Notes: a model not told the origin generated them from the sequence alone. 64,000 nucleotides of DNA from Candidatus Paraprochloron terpiosi LD05 (GCA_018141785.1 CP073341.1:2403422-2467421); one strand, 5' to 3'. Shown: positions 1 to 8,376, counted from the first letter of the stretch. Numbers and translations are program-made.

Positions 1-461
1 GAGCAGGGCGCAATGGAAAAAGGGCAGATATTTTAACCTTAATTAGCGAACCCACGGGATGGTTTAATCCAGAAGATAAACAACAAAGGCAGTTTTTAGC
101 CCGACAGTGGGAAAAACAGTATCGAACCGCCCGACAAATAGAGAAACAAATCCCTCCTCAAGGAGAAGTGGAAAAAGTTGGACGGCAGTTTCCCGGTGGG
201 GATCTGGCTTTGGCATTGCTCAATAGTGCTGGTAAGTTAAAATGGACAGATCCTTTCCACTATCGGCGCTGTTCTGGAAATAGCTCCCCCTCTTTAGGAG
301 ATATGGGGAAAATGCAACAAAAGTGGCAAGAACAAATGACCCAGTATTTGAGAACTAAGGAGTGTCGCTGGCAGTTTTTACTCCATAGTTTTGGCTTTAA
401 AAAGGAAGCCTTGGGTTTTAAATGTGGTCATTGTGATAATTGCACAAATGGTGTATCCTAG
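1..461 (+). CDS. RecQ-family ATP-dependent DNA helicase, C-terminal part (5' end outside window)
   Basis: Open from the first full codon at position 3 to TAG at 459-461, so the gene starts upstream of the window. The N-terminal visible residues (AGRNGKRADILTLISEP) match the end of helicase motif VI and the start of the RecQ-Ct region. The C-terminus ends with a zinc-binding CGHCDNC cluster, usual in RecQ-like proteins. Cyanobacterial short RecQ-like proteins share the EPTGWFNPEDKQ stretch. The role would be 3'-5' unwinding in repair or recombination. The last 101 bp of the gene plus 25 bp of 3' flank are duplicated at 3124-3249. Confidence is high for family, lower for exact subfamily. Confidence 0.85.
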   Translation, partial: AGRNGKRADILTLISEPTGWFNPEDKQQRQFLARQWEKQYRTARQIEKQIPPQGEVEKVGRQFPGGDLALALLNSAGKLKWTDPFHYRRCSGNSSPSLGDMGKMQQKWQEQMTQYLRTKECRWQFLLHSFGFKKEALGFKCGHCDNCTNGVS

Positions 462-486
462 AATAGGTTGTAATCTTTTGGCTATG
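361..486 (+). repeat. 126-bp direct repeat, copy 1 (recQ 3' end)
   Basis: Copy 1 covers the last part of the recQ-like gene and 25 bp after its stop. Copy 2 at 3124-3249 aligns without gaps, with three mismatches that I can see. The restriction-modification genes lie exactly between the copies. Confidence 0.93.
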
Positions 487-621
487 CTCTATGGCTAAAC
501 CCGCTGACGCGAGCGCCATTTTTAAGGGCAGCCTCAAGAAATTATTCTTATCGAAAAAGAGGACAGGAAGTAGCTCAGGGGTTAAAATTCAGTAAATCCC
601 GACGATTTTAAGGAGTAGTTA

Positions 622-1590
622 GTGGGAGTAAATCGCGATAAAGTTGACTTGTGGAAAAAAGATGTTGCCAAGTCAGTAGATTTTTATAATGACTGGTTTA
701 TGAAGTTTGCACCTAAAGCCTTCAGAGACACACGCATTAAAACAATCAAGCAAGTGGAAGAGGCTCTTGAGTGGACTGAAAACTTAACCAATATTCGCCC
801 TGAGACCTTAATAGGTCATCCATCGATTTTACCAATGCTTCGTATGACCACATGTCCACCAATTGCCCATGATCGTTTGGTGAGTTTATCCGGTGCTTCG
901 TCTAACTTGGTGAAAAACATGGAAACTAAAAACAGAATACCGCCAAGAATGCCCCATTCGGATGTGATCGACAATTTGGAAAAAATAGGAGCTATCATTG
1001 AAAAGATGGCTGATCCTGATATTTTCCTATGGAAGGAACGTGGTGATCAAGGCACAAAAGAAGAAGTACATCGTGCATCAACTATTATTGCTGACCGTCT
1101 TTGTGGTGCAGTTGCTGGTCCCATTATTAGAAACGCCCAAGAACAACGTCAGCTTACTGCAATAAAAACATGGCTGGAAGCCCGTGGTTATGGAGAACTA
1201 ATGCCTGGTGAAGTTGAAGACTTTTTATTCATGCCGCCTGCTACTTTTTCATTCCGCGTCAACATTCCAGTTATACAGGGAGAGGGGGCTGGGAAAAAGA
1301 AAGTAAACATACCTGTGGATGTAGTAATCATGGGTAAGAATGGGAAAAAGGGCGATTACTCTTCGTTGTTTGAGGCTAAATCAGCAGGGGATTTCACCAA
1401 TACCAACAAGCGTCGCAAAGAAGAAGCAGTTAAAATCCAACAACTGCGAAAAACCTACGGCCAAAAAATTACCTTTGATCTGTTTCTATGCGGTTACTTT
1501 GATTCTGGTTATTTGGGCTATGAAGCAGCAGAAGGAATTGATTGGGTATGGGAACACCGCATTGACGATTTAGAAAAGTTTGGATTATAA
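622..1590 (+). CDS. XamI-family type II restriction endonuclease
   Basis: 322 aa, GTG start with an AAGGAG ribosome site 6 nt upstream. The N-terminus (VDLWKKDVAKSVDFYNDWFM, then FAPKAFRDTR) is what I recall of the RE_XamI family, whose prototype cuts GTCGAC. A C-terminal block with VNIPVDVVIM followed by SLFEAKSAGDF fits a PD-(D/E)xK core, with Asp in the first and E-x-K in the second. The gene is 3 nt upstream of an N6-adenine methylase, the normal arrangement for a type II pair. Target specificity is inferred from family only. The gene appears intact. Confidence 0.8.
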   Translation: MGVNRDKVDLWKKDVAKSVDFYNDWFMKFAPKAFRDTRIKTIKQVEEALEWTENLTNIRPETLIGHPSILPMLRMTTCPPIAHDRLVSLSGASSNLVKNMETKNRIPPRMPHSDVIDNLEKIGAIIEKMADPDIFLWKERGDQGTKEEVHRASTIIADRLCGAVAGPIIRNAQEQRQLTAIKTWLEARGYGELMPGEVEDFLFMPPATFSFRVNIPVIQGEGAGKKKVNIPVDVVIMGKNGKKGDYSSLFEAKSAGDFTNTNKRRKEEAVKIQQLRKTYGQKITFDLFLCGYFDSGYLGYEAAEGIDWVWEHRIDDLEKFGL

Positions 1591-1593
1591 CCA

Positions 1594-3114
1594 ATGGTAA
1601 AATTTAGTGAAATTGAAAGACAACGTCAAGTAATTCAGGCTAAACTTGATGGTTTGAAAGCAAAAGAAGAACGTAACTTTACGGGACAATTCTCAACACC
1701 TATTGTCCTTGCTAAGGCAATTATTCAACACACGACTAAAATAATGCCTCAGGGTGGAAAAATTCGCTTTCTTGATCCAGCCTTTGGCACAGGAGCATTT
1801 TTTAGTGCTCTGAATAGTGCTTTTTCAGCAACAAGAATTGAGGCAGCTACCGGTTACGAAATTGACCCTCACTATGGGATACCAGCAAAAAAATTATGGT
1901 CTGAGACCATTCTTGATTTGCAATTAACTGACTTCACCAAAGCAATTCCACCAATAGATGACAAAAATAAGTTCAATTTAATTATTTGTAACCCTCCATA
2001 TGTTCGCCATCACCATATAAATGGACAAAAAGAACAGTTACAGGCTAAAGCATTTAGTGCTGCCAATATAAAACTGTCCGGCTTGAGTGGTTTGTACTGC
2101 TATTTTATGGCATTGTCACATCCTTGGTTGAAGTCAAATGGTATTTCCGGGTGGTTAGTACCCAGCGAGTTTATGGATGTTAACTATGGTCAATCTGTCA
2201 AGCATTACTTGTTGAATGAAGTGACCTTATTACAAATTCACCGATTTGACCCAAAAGATGTTCAATTTGATGATGCTCTCGTGTCTTCGGCCATCCTATG
2301 GTTTAAAAATAAAAAGCCAAAGGTCAACCATAGAGTAAAGTTTACTTATGGTGGTACGATTGACCAGCCAGCACACGAAAAAGAAATCAGGGTTAAAGTG
2401 CTGGCTGATGAAAAAAAATGGACACGGTTTCCAGTTTCTGGTGAACGATTTATAAATAGTAATAGTATACCTAAATTGAAAGATTTCTTCACCGTTAAAC
2501 GAGGAATTGCAACGGGGGACAATGGTTTCTTTATCATGTCCCCAGAAGAGATTCAAAGACAAAACCTACTAAGGGAACAATTTCGTCCAATTTTACCAAG
2601 TCCACGCTATCTTGATGTCACTGAAGTAAATGCTGACGAAAAAGGAAATCCAATTCTCAAAAATCAGTTGTTTGTTCTTGATTGTAAACTTCCAATTGAT
2701 GAAGTAAAAAGGGATTATCCTTATTTGTACATCTATCTTCAGAAAGGTGTTGCTAGAGGTGTTCCTGACCGTTATTTGTGCAAAAATAGGAAGATTTGGT
2801 ATGCTCAAGAAACCAGACTTGAATCTTCGTTTTACTGCACCTACATTGGTAGAGGTAGAAAACCATTTCGTTTCATTTTGAACCATTCAAAAGCAATCGT
2901 ATCCAATTCCTATCTTATCCTTTATCCCAAACCATTCCTGGAGAAAGATATCGTGACAAATGCAATTCTCAAAGTTCGTATTATTGAAGCACTGAATCAA
3001 ATTCCAGGTAAAGCTATGGTTGATGAAGGCCGTGTATATGGCGGAGGAATGCATAAACTTGAGCCAAAAGAATTGGGTAATGTCCCGGCAATCGAGATAG
3101 CTAATCTGTTATAG
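1594..3114 (+). CDS. N6-adenine DNA methyltransferase of the XamI-like restriction-modification pair
   Basis: 506 aa. Motif X-like FTGQFSTP is at residues 29-36, SAM-binding motif I DPAFGTGAF at 61-69 and the catalytic motif IV NPPY at 133-136. This order (X-I-IV, then a long C-terminal target-recognition region) is that of gamma-class amino-methyltransferases of the Eco57I/TaqI type. It should protect host DNA from the endonuclease encoded 3 nt upstream. The intact reading frame suggests the pair is still functional. Both genes are enclosed by the 126-bp direct repeats. Confidence 0.88.
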   Translation: MVKFSEIERQRQVIQAKLDGLKAKEERNFTGQFSTPIVLAKAIIQHTTKIMPQGGKIRFLDPAFGTGAFFSALNSAFSATRIEAATGYEIDPHYGIPAKKLWSETILDLQLTDFTKAIPPIDDKNKFNLIICNPPYVRHHHINGQKEQLQAKAFSAANIKLSGLSGLYCYFMALSHPWLKSNGISGWLVPSEFMDVNYGQSVKHYLLNEVTLLQIHRFDPKDVQFDDALVSSAILWFKNKKPKVNHRVKFTYGGTIDQPAHEKEIRVKVLADEKKWTRFPVSGERFINSNSIPKLKDFFTVKRGIATGDNGFFIMSPEEIQRQNLLREQFRPILPSPRYLDVTEVNADEKGNPILKNQLFVLDCKLPIDEVKRDYPYLYIYLQKGVARGVPDRYLCKNRKIWYAQETRLESSFYCTYIGRGRKPFRFILNHSKAIVSNSYLILYPKPFLEKDIVTNAILKVRIIEALNQIPGKAMVDEGRVYGGGMHKLEPKELGNVPAIEIANLL

Positions 3115-3123
3115 CGCTCAGAT

Positions 3124-3249
3124 AGTGTCGCTGGCAGTTTTTACTCCATAGTTTTGGCTTGAAAAAGGAAGCCTTGGGGTTTAAATGTGGTCATTGTGAT
3201 AATTGCACAAATGGTGTATCCTAGAATAAGTTGTAATCTTTTGGCTATG
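3124..3249 (+). repeat. 126-bp direct repeat, copy 2
   Basis: Gap-free copy of 361-486, including the end of recQ and its TAG, starting 10 nt after the methylase stop. It carries a few substitutions, so it is not a recent assembly artefact. The next gene starts 3 nt after it. Confidence 0.93.
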
Positions 3250-3251
3250 TC

Positions 3252-3656
3252 ATGAAACCTAAAACAGAGAAACGGGGTTTACTCAAAGCGATTGTTGCTC
3301 CTGTCGCTTTCCTGGTTCGTGCAGTTGTTGGTCTTGTCGCGTTCCTTGTTTGTACGGTTATTGGTTTTGTAAAAGCGGCTATTTATCTCATCGCGTTCCT
3401 TATTTTTATTCTGATTATGCTGGCTGTCATTCCACTTGTTATAGGCGATGGTGATTTTTCATCTTTCATTACACGCATCACCAAACCCGAATGTGTTATT
3501 AAAGGCAACATCTCGCATAATTCAGGCAGGAAACTTTATCACCTTCCGGGGATGGAAGATTACGAACAAACCCGTATTGATCCATCCAGAGGAGAGAGGT
3601 GGTTTTGCACAGAGTCAGAGGCGATTAACAATGGTTGGCGTAAAGCACCAAGGTAG
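3252..3656 (+). CDS. Small membrane protein with C-terminal sunset-like Cys/His motif domain
   Basis: 134 aa. Residues about 10-65 form one long or two adjacent hydrophobic segments. The soluble C-terminus has the pattern CVIKGNIS, YHLPGMEDYEQT, GERWFCTESEA and NNGWRKA, which resembles the short domain (CxIKGN...YHxPG...Y..T..GERWFC) found at the end of cyanobacterial and proteobacterial nuclease-like or secreted proteins; I recall it as 'sunset'-type. I infer a membrane-anchored version of that domain; biochemical function is unknown. Its start lies 3 nt after the second recQ repeat, so its leader derives from the duplicated recQ 3' flank. A palindrome and a Rho-independent terminator follow. 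Confidence 0.7.
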   Translation: MKPKTEKRGLLKAIVAPVAFLVRAVVGLVAFLVCTVIGFVKAAIYLIAFLIFILIMLAVIPLVIGDGDFSSFITRITKPECVIKGNISHNSGRKLYHLPGMEDYEQTRIDPSRGERWFCTESEAINNGWRKAPR

Positions 3657-3659
3657 CCG

Positions 3660-3693
3660 TAGGTTGGGTTAAGCGACAGCGAAACCCAACCTA
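3660..3693 (+). repeat. Palindromic repeat (GGTTGGGTT / AACCCAACC)
   Basis: Perfect 11-bp arms TAGGTTGGGTT and AACCCAACCTA (after AAGCGACAGCGA) form a hairpin right after the stop of the membrane protein. It is a common type of dispersed palindrome in cyanobacteria. Confidence 0.75.
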
Positions 3694-3714
3694 TATTTGC
3701 TTGTTGAATCATTT

Positions 3715-3740
3715 AGTCCACGTCAGGTGGACTTTTTTTA
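3715..3740 (+). terminator. Rho-independent terminator
   Basis: Arms AGTCCAC and GTGGACT with a 5-nt loop are followed by a run of seven T. It is placed to end transcription of the membrane protein gene before the convergent exbD. Confidence 0.8.
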
Positions 3741-3762
3741 TTAGCCCGCAATTTAGGTTCCC

Positions 3763-4431
3763 CTACAGTTCTTTATTCTCAGTTCCTTGTTCTTTATTCT
3801 CAGTTCCTTGTTCTTTATTCTCAGTTCCTTGTTCTTTATTCTCAGTTCCTTGTTCTTTATTCTCAGTTCCTTGTTCTTTATTCTCAGTTCCTTGTTCTTT
3901 ATTCTCAGTTCCTTGTTCTTTATTCTCAGTTCCTTGTTCCCCTTTACCAGTTCCCTCTAGATTTAAAAATACAGAGCGATCGGGGTAACCGGGGGAAGTA
4001 GACAATGCGACCCGATCGCCTCCCACTAATCGCAACATATCCAACAACTCCACCACCTCATTATAATCTACTTTACGAGAGGCATTTAAAGCAACTATCC
4101 CATTGGGATTGGCAATGAAATATTGGCTCAGTTGGCGAAAAAGTTGATTTTGAGTATAAATCTGCTTTTCTTCCACATACACATTCCCCTCATTATCTAA
4201 ACTAACTACTAACATCTCCTGTAAAGTAGCACTAGCGGTACTTGCTTTGGGTAAATCTAGGTCGATACCCTGCTGGCGGGAAATCCCCACTGCTGCTAAG
4301 ATAAAAAAGACTAAGATGCAAAAAATAACATCTATGAGGGGAAGAATTTCAATCCGTGCTTCCTCACTCCTAACACTATCCTGCCACAATTTTAGGGGAC
4401 GAGTTGGTATTCCTGAATTTCTTCTCTTCAT
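3763..4431 (-). CDS. ExbD/TolR-family biopolymer transport protein with repetitive C-terminal tail
   Basis: 222 aa. The N-terminus has one membrane segment with the proton-path Asp of ExbD (ILPLIDVIFCILVFFILAA, Asp about residue 33). The periplasmic part has the ExbD pattern (VVSLDNEGNVYVEEKQI, VALNASRKVDYNEVVELLDML). From about residue 165 the protein becomes eight copies of the heptad EQGTENK, absent from normal ExbD, encoded by a 21-bp minisatellite. It lies 2 nt downstream of exbB, so the two are an operon. The role would be an ion-driven energiser for outer-membrane transport or envelope maintenance; no TonB is visible nearby. Confidence 0.88.
   Translation of the reverse strand: MKRRNSGIPTRPLKLWQDSVRSEEARIEILPLIDVIFCILVFFILAAVGISRQQGIDLDLPKASTASATLQEMLVVSLDNEGNVYVEEKQIYTQNQLFRQLSQYFIANPNGIVALNASRKVDYNEVVELLDMLRLVGGDRVALSTSPGYPDRSVFLNLEGTGKGEQGTENKEQGTENKEQGTENKEQGTENKEQGTENKEQGTENKEQGTENKEQGTENKEL
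3769..3936 (-). repeat. 21-bp minisatellite, 8 tandem units, inside exbD
   Basis: Eight identical or near-identical 21-bp units run back to back, ending 3 nt before the exbD stop. Unit length is a multiple of three, so each unit adds seven residues (EQGTENK) without shifting the frame. Confidence 0.95.
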
Positions 4432-4433
4432 GT

Positions 4434-5081
4434 CTATTCCTCCTCCCTATCTGGTTCCGTTTCCAACCATCGCTGGCGATAAATTAGTTCCAACTCGTTC
4501 CCTATTCTACGGAAAAGCCGCACTTGATTGAACCACAAGGCTTGAAACACTCGATAAAAGGCAAGACTGACAATAGCTACCACCAAACCCGCTGCTGTGG
4601 AAATGAGGGATTCCCCAATACCTTGAGTGACCCCAGTAGTGGGAGCAGTAGTCAAATCGCTAATTTGGATCGAACCCAGAGAATTAATTAAGCCCAAAAC
4701 CGTACCTAACAACCCCAGTAAGGGAGAAAGGGCAATGACGGCTTCTAAGACTTTATCTCCCCGACGCATTAAAGCTAATTCATCCTCTGCTGCTGCTTCC
4801 AAGGCGAGATGAAAGACTTCCGGTTCCGGATCTGGCAGTCGTAAAGGAGCGTAAAGAAAATTGCCCATAGGGTGTCTCCGCTGGGAGTGGGCAGTCTGCT
4901 TCACTACCTCCCAGTTCTGCACTGCTGCTGTTAATACGGTGTTAATCACCTTTCTCTCCTTCCAGGAGACTGCCAACCAAAACCAAACCCGTTCTATAAT
5001 GGTACCCAGAGCTAGAATTGAGAGAAATAACAGGGGCCAAATGGCAATGCCACCTTTTTCGAGAATTTCGGCAAAAGTCAC
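4434..5081 (-). CDS. MotA/TolQ/ExbB proton channel family protein
   Basis: 215 aa with three membrane segments (about 12-38, 112-138 and 152-176). The conserved ExbB block is present: [19 protein letters not shown], then [17 protein letters not shown]. It would form the inner-membrane channel with the ExbD product encoded 2 nt downstream. Length is normal for the family. A divergent serpin gene lies upstream. Confidence 0.93.
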   Translation of the reverse strand: MTFAEILEKGGIAIWPLLFLSILALGTIIERVWFWLAVSWKERKVINTVLTAAVQNWEVVKQTAHSQRRHPMGNFLYAPLRLPDPEPEVFHLALEAAAEDELALMRRGDKVLEAVIALSPLLGLLGTVLGLINSLGSIQISDLTTAPTTGVTQGIGESLISTAAGLVVAIVSLAFYRVFQALWFNQVRLFRRIGNELELIYRQRWLETEPDREEE

Positions 5082-5294
5082 GGTTTTTTCCTCCTTTGGA
5101 TGCCCCCAATATGGTACAGCAACCGCTACTAAGGTTGCGACTATTTACAAATGGGAGATGGGGTGCTGGGGAGATTGGGAGATTGGGAGATTGGAAAATT
5201 GTCCAGTTTTTGCTATCATCTGACTACTACATCTCACAGATTTACCCTATCACCCTATCCCTCTACCTCTTTATCCCCCTAGTAAGGATCAGCT

Positions 5295-6566
5295 ATGAAC
5301 TGGAAAACTATTGTCCCACTGGCAGGCATTCTGCTATTAGTTGTCACTCTGGGACTCTTACAAGGCAAGAAACTGGGAGCTTTCAATCAGTTGCAAGAAG
5401 AATCACCTACTCCTGAAACGAGCATCTCCCATACCCTGCCCCATGGTAGCCTAATAGATGCCAATACTAAATTCGCTTTCCATTTATTCGCCGCTATGAG
5501 AGCAAAACAGCCCCAGGAGAATATTTTCATCTCCCCTACCAGCGCTGCTATGGCTCTGGCAATGACTTATAATGGCGCTCAGGGTACTACTTCGGCAGAA
5601 ATGGCACGAGCGCTGGAAGTCCCAGAAATGAGCCGGGAGGAAGTTAATGAGGGTTTTCAAGCTTTGGCTTTGCATCTGGATCTCCTCAATGGGGATGAGG
5701 ACGTAAATCTTGCCATTGCTAATTCTCTTTGGTTGAGAAAAGATTTTCCCTTAAAAGAAGCATTTCGTCAAGATACACAAGAATTCTATGACGCTGAAGC
5801 CACTGAATTAGATTTTACTAACCCCGGCGCCAAGGATATTATTAACGGTTGGGTTAAGGAAAATACTGAAGGCAAAATTGATTCAATTGTGGAGCAAATT
5901 TCCCCCAGCGATGTTCTGTATTTAATCAATGCTATTTATTTTCAAGGGAATTGGACTTATCAGTTTGATAAAAATAAAACGACGGAGAAGCCTTTTTACT
6001 TGGCAAACTGGAAGACAAAACAGCAGTCAATGATGTCTCGAAATGGGGAGTACAATTACTACGAGAACGAGTATTTTCAGGCCATAACCTTGCCCTATGG
6101 GGAAGATAGACTGCTGGAGATGGCTATTTTCTTACCTCATCCTCACAGCAATTTAGCTGCTTTTACCACCCAATTAACTCCAGAAAACTGGAAACAATGG
6201 CAAGGGGGCTTCAGTAAAAGAGAAGGCTTATTCCAAATGCCCCGTTTTCGACTAGAATATGAAGTGGAACTAAACCATGCTCTCCAAAGTCTGGGAATGA
6301 AAACCATGTTCCAACCAGGAAGAGCTGATTTTACCTCTATGAGTCCCCGTTCCGTTTACGTTAATGGGGTAAAGCACAAAACATTTTTGGAGGTGAATGA
6401 AGAGGGTACAGAAGCAGCAGGAGTAACTTCTATAGGTATTCGCATTATTTCGGTGAGCCAGCCCCAGGAAAACTTTACCATGATTGTAGATCGCCCCTTT
6501 TTTTGCACTATTCAAGATAAAGAGACGGGCAGTATTTTATTCATGGGGGCTATATTAGAACCCTAA
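5295..6566 (+). CDS. Serpin-family protease inhibitor, membrane- or envelope-anchored
   Basis: 423 aa. An N-terminal hydrophobic segment (residues 7-23) suggests a signal anchor. The serpin fold is recognisable from NIFISPTSAAMALAMTYNGA, LYLINAIYFQGNW, and the C-terminal VDRPFFCTIQDKETGSILFMG. The reactive-centre loop hinge reads EEGTEAAGVTSIG: Gly at P15, Thr at P14 and small residues at P12-P10, as in inhibitory serpins. The loop then has Ile-Arg-Ile-Ile-Ser, suggesting P1 is Ile or Arg; this is inference. Serpins are patchy in bacteria, so horizontal origin is possible. A short palindromic hairpin follows the stop. Confidence 0.93.
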   Translation: MNWKTIVPLAGILLLVVTLGLLQGKKLGAFNQLQEESPTPETSISHTLPHGSLIDANTKFAFHLFAAMRAKQPQENIFISPTSAAMALAMTYNGAQGTTSAEMARALEVPEMSREEVNEGFQALALHLDLLNGDEDVNLAIANSLWLRKDFPLKEAFRQDTQEFYDAEATELDFTNPGAKDIINGWVKENTEGKIDSIVEQISPSDVLYLINAIYFQGNWTYQFDKNKTTEKPFYLANWKTKQQSMMSRNGEYNYYENEYFQAITLPYGEDRLLEMAIFLPHPHSNLAAFTTQLTPENWKQWQGGFSKREGLFQMPRFRLEYEVELNHALQSLGMKTMFQPGRADFTSMSPRSVYVNGVKHKTFLEVNEEGTEAAGVTSIGIRIISVSQPQENFTMIVDRPFFCTIQDKETGSILFMGAILEP

Positions 6567-6569
6567 TTG

Positions 6570-6590
6570 TAGGGTGGGCATTGCCCACCA
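6570..6590 (+). repeat. Palindromic hairpin (GGTGGGCATTGCCCACC type)
   Basis: Arms GGTGGGCA and TGCCCACC, just after the serpin stop. The same hairpin recurs at 23275-23294, and half of it at 30219-30229. It may act as a transcription end or mRNA stabiliser; that role is inference. Confidence 0.8.
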
Positions 6591-6636
6591 TGGCATTTGC
6601 TATATAATGGAAATATGTTGGCTGGAGTAATCACAG

Positions 6637-7233
6637 ATGAGTTTGGTGCGGGATCGCTTTAATCAATTCAGAGGGAAAACCAGATACGTAGTCTGTCGCA
6701 TTTTCCTGCACCTAGCAGGAGATGAAGTTGCCCCCCTGTTAGGGGTTTTAAACGGCGCAGCGCGAGAAGCGGTAGAAAGTGATGGGGATCTGGAAGTTTT
6801 GGGGCAAGGATTGACAGACGTTTGCGAAAACTTGTTACAATTGAGTCCATATTGGCAGGCTGCTGCAAATGAAGGGGATGTGTTCTGGAATGAGGGAGAA
6901 GCAGGGGACTATGTGACAGAATTATTTACCGACTCAGCCGCACGGTACCTCAGTACACCTGATTTCGATGCACCTAACCCTGAACCTCTATCTTTACCTG
7001 TTACACGGAACTTAATTGTAATGCTAACTATAGCCAGTGAGGGGGAGGTACCCCAACTAGAAACGGACTTGGCGAGTATGAATGCACTCACAACAGGTCT
7101 CAAAACAATCATTAATCTTCACCATCAAGGAAGATTACGAGCGATCCAGGTTCATTTTTCCCCAGCTAAATTAGGAGATGAACTGACTTATGAGCAAATA
7201 TTGCTCAATTTCCCCGAACTTATAACCCTTTAA
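6637..7233 (+). CDS. DUF1517-like cyanobacterial conserved protein
   Basis: 198 aa, no signal peptide or membrane segment. The C-terminus (LTYEQILLNFPELITL) and the preceding block resemble the end of DUF1517 proteins, where a short beta strand with 'PxxxxxLTxEELLxxYPEL' closes the domain. The N-terminal half is divergent. It lies 19 nt upstream of a lipoprotein gene in the same orientation, so the two are probably co-transcribed. Function is unknown; family placement is tentative. Confidence 0.65.
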   Translation: MSLVRDRFNQFRGKTRYVVCRIFLHLAGDEVAPLLGVLNGAAREAVESDGDLEVLGQGLTDVCENLLQLSPYWQAAANEGDVFWNEGEAGDYVTELFTDSAARYLSTPDFDAPNPEPLSLPVTRNLIVMLTIASEGEVPQLETDLASMNALTTGLKTIINLHHQGRLRAIQVHFSPAKLGDELTYEQILLNFPELITL

Positions 7234-7252
7234 TTACCAGTAACAAACAACT

Positions 7253-8098
7253 ATGTGGCGCAAATTTATCATCTTATTAATGTGTTTGACTTTATCTTGG
7301 ACTGCTATTGGTTGCAGTTCCGATTCCTCAACACAAGGGAGACAAAACGTCAATAACAATCCAGCTGCCATTTCTAAGCCATTGAGCAACGGTGAATATC
7401 CTGTCCAACAAGCTAATTACAACGATGCAGACGGTTCCTATAATCTCGTCTTGCTCAATACTCCGCCGGGAAGCCCTCCAGTCTTTACCACCCAGGAGTT
7501 GCAAATGGCTCGACTGACTGATGAAGATATTCAAGCTGGGAAAAATACCTATCTGGAGGTAGAAGGGAACAACCAGGTAATGTACATGACAGAGGACTTC
7601 CGCATTGAATATGTCCACAACGTCACCGAAACCCGCACCAACCCCCAAACAGGACAACCGGAAACCGTTGTGGTGCGCCAACAATCTAGCTTCTGGGCAC
7701 CTTTTGCAGGAGCTGTAGCTGGTCAAGCCTTGGGCAGTTTATTATTTAGACCCCAGCACTATGTACCCCCAGCGTATCAACCTGGAGGTGTTCTCACTGG
7801 TTATGGCGGCTACGGGAACTCCTATAATGAGGCAGTAGATAGATATCAAACCCGCTATCAAGCTCCTCCAGCAGCAGTTACCAACCGTCAAACTTTGCGC
7901 ACCACTAGCAATTTAAGGAATACCTCCTCCAGTTCTAGCACGAGGAAGAAGAAGTCTCAGGGCGTTCGCGCTACGGGTTCTGGTTACGGTTCCAGCACTC
8001 TGAACCGCTCCGGGAAAAACACTCCCACTCGCACTAATCGCCCCAGTGGTTTTGGTAGCGGGAAAAGAAGCAGAAGCGGTGCTCGAAGAAGACGTTAA
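7253..8098 (+). CDS. Conserved lipoprotein with low-complexity Gly/Ser/Arg tail
   Basis: 281 aa. A lipoprotein signal ends in the lipobox AIGC, with Cys at residue 21. The middle (residues 50-150) has an ordered region rich in Thr and Glu (FRIEYVHNVTETRTNPQ). A Gly/Ala hydrophobic stretch (FWAPFAGAVAGQALGSLLF) follows, and the last 70 residues are Ser/Arg/Gly-rich and end in four Arg. It would be lipid-anchored in the envelope; I do not recognise a named family. It probably forms an operon with the DUF1517-like gene. Confidence 0.7.
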   Translation: MWRKFIILLMCLTLSWTAIGCSSDSSTQGRQNVNNNPAAISKPLSNGEYPVQQANYNDADGSYNLVLLNTPPGSPPVFTTQELQMARLTDEDIQAGKNTYLEVEGNNQVMYMTEDFRIEYVHNVTETRTNPQTGQPETVVVRQQSSFWAPFAGAVAGQALGSLLFRPQHYVPPAYQPGGVLTGYGGYGNSYNEAVDRYQTRYQAPPAAVTNRQTLRTTSNLRNTSSSSSTRKKKSQGVRATGSGYGSSTLNRSGKNTPTRTNRPSGFGSGKRSRSGARRRR

Positions 8099-8112
8099 AG
8101 TATTATTATATA

Positions 8113-8142
8113 GGGAGCGTGGTCTCTATGGTCGCTCCCACT
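8113..8142 (+). terminator. Stable hairpin between lipoprotein and toxin-antitoxin remnant
   Basis: Arms GGGAGCG and CGCTCCC with a 16-nt loop, 14 nt after the lipoprotein stop. There is no strong T tract, so it may be a weak terminator or a regulatory hairpin. Confidence 0.45.
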
Positions 8143-8166
8143 TCCTTGTTTAATGTATCGGTATAC

Positions 8167-8376
8167 ATGACAGTCAAAGATAGGAGCGTAAAAAATTTAG
8201 AGCAGTTAAACGAAGCGCAACTGCAACAAAAAGATAGCTCAAGCGACCTATCAAAAGACCATTATTGGGAGCAATTTGCTGACCTGTATACAGAATTTGC
8301 CCAAGAAGATCGTCAACTAGCTGAAGAAGGTATAAATGAATATGCAAAGCTCTTACAAGTAGAGGATCGTGTATGA
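8167..8376 (+). CDS. Putative antitoxin of a decayed MazF-type module
   Basis: 69 aa from ATG at 8167. An upstream GTG at 8119 is open in the same frame but sits inside the hairpin at 8113-8142, so I prefer the later start. The protein is acidic and helical (YWEQFADLYTEFAQEDRQLA, then EEGINEYAKLL). Its stop overlaps the ATG of a MazF-like reading frame (ATGA), the usual coupling of antitoxin and toxin. Function is inferred from this context; no antitoxin family motif is certain. Confidence 0.6.
   Translation: MTVKDRSVKNLEQLNEAQLQQKDSSSDLSKDHYWEQFADLYTEFAQEDRQLAEEGINEYAKLLQVEDRV

Noticed and set aside
3701..3988. Plus-strand reading frame with many SLFSVPC repeats
   Set aside because: It is the antisense of the exbD minisatellite; a 21-bp repeat is open in several frames. 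No ribosome site.
7253..8098. Lipoprotein as a type VI or secretion component
   Set aside because: Only a lipobox and a low-complexity tail are visible; no secretion genes nearby.
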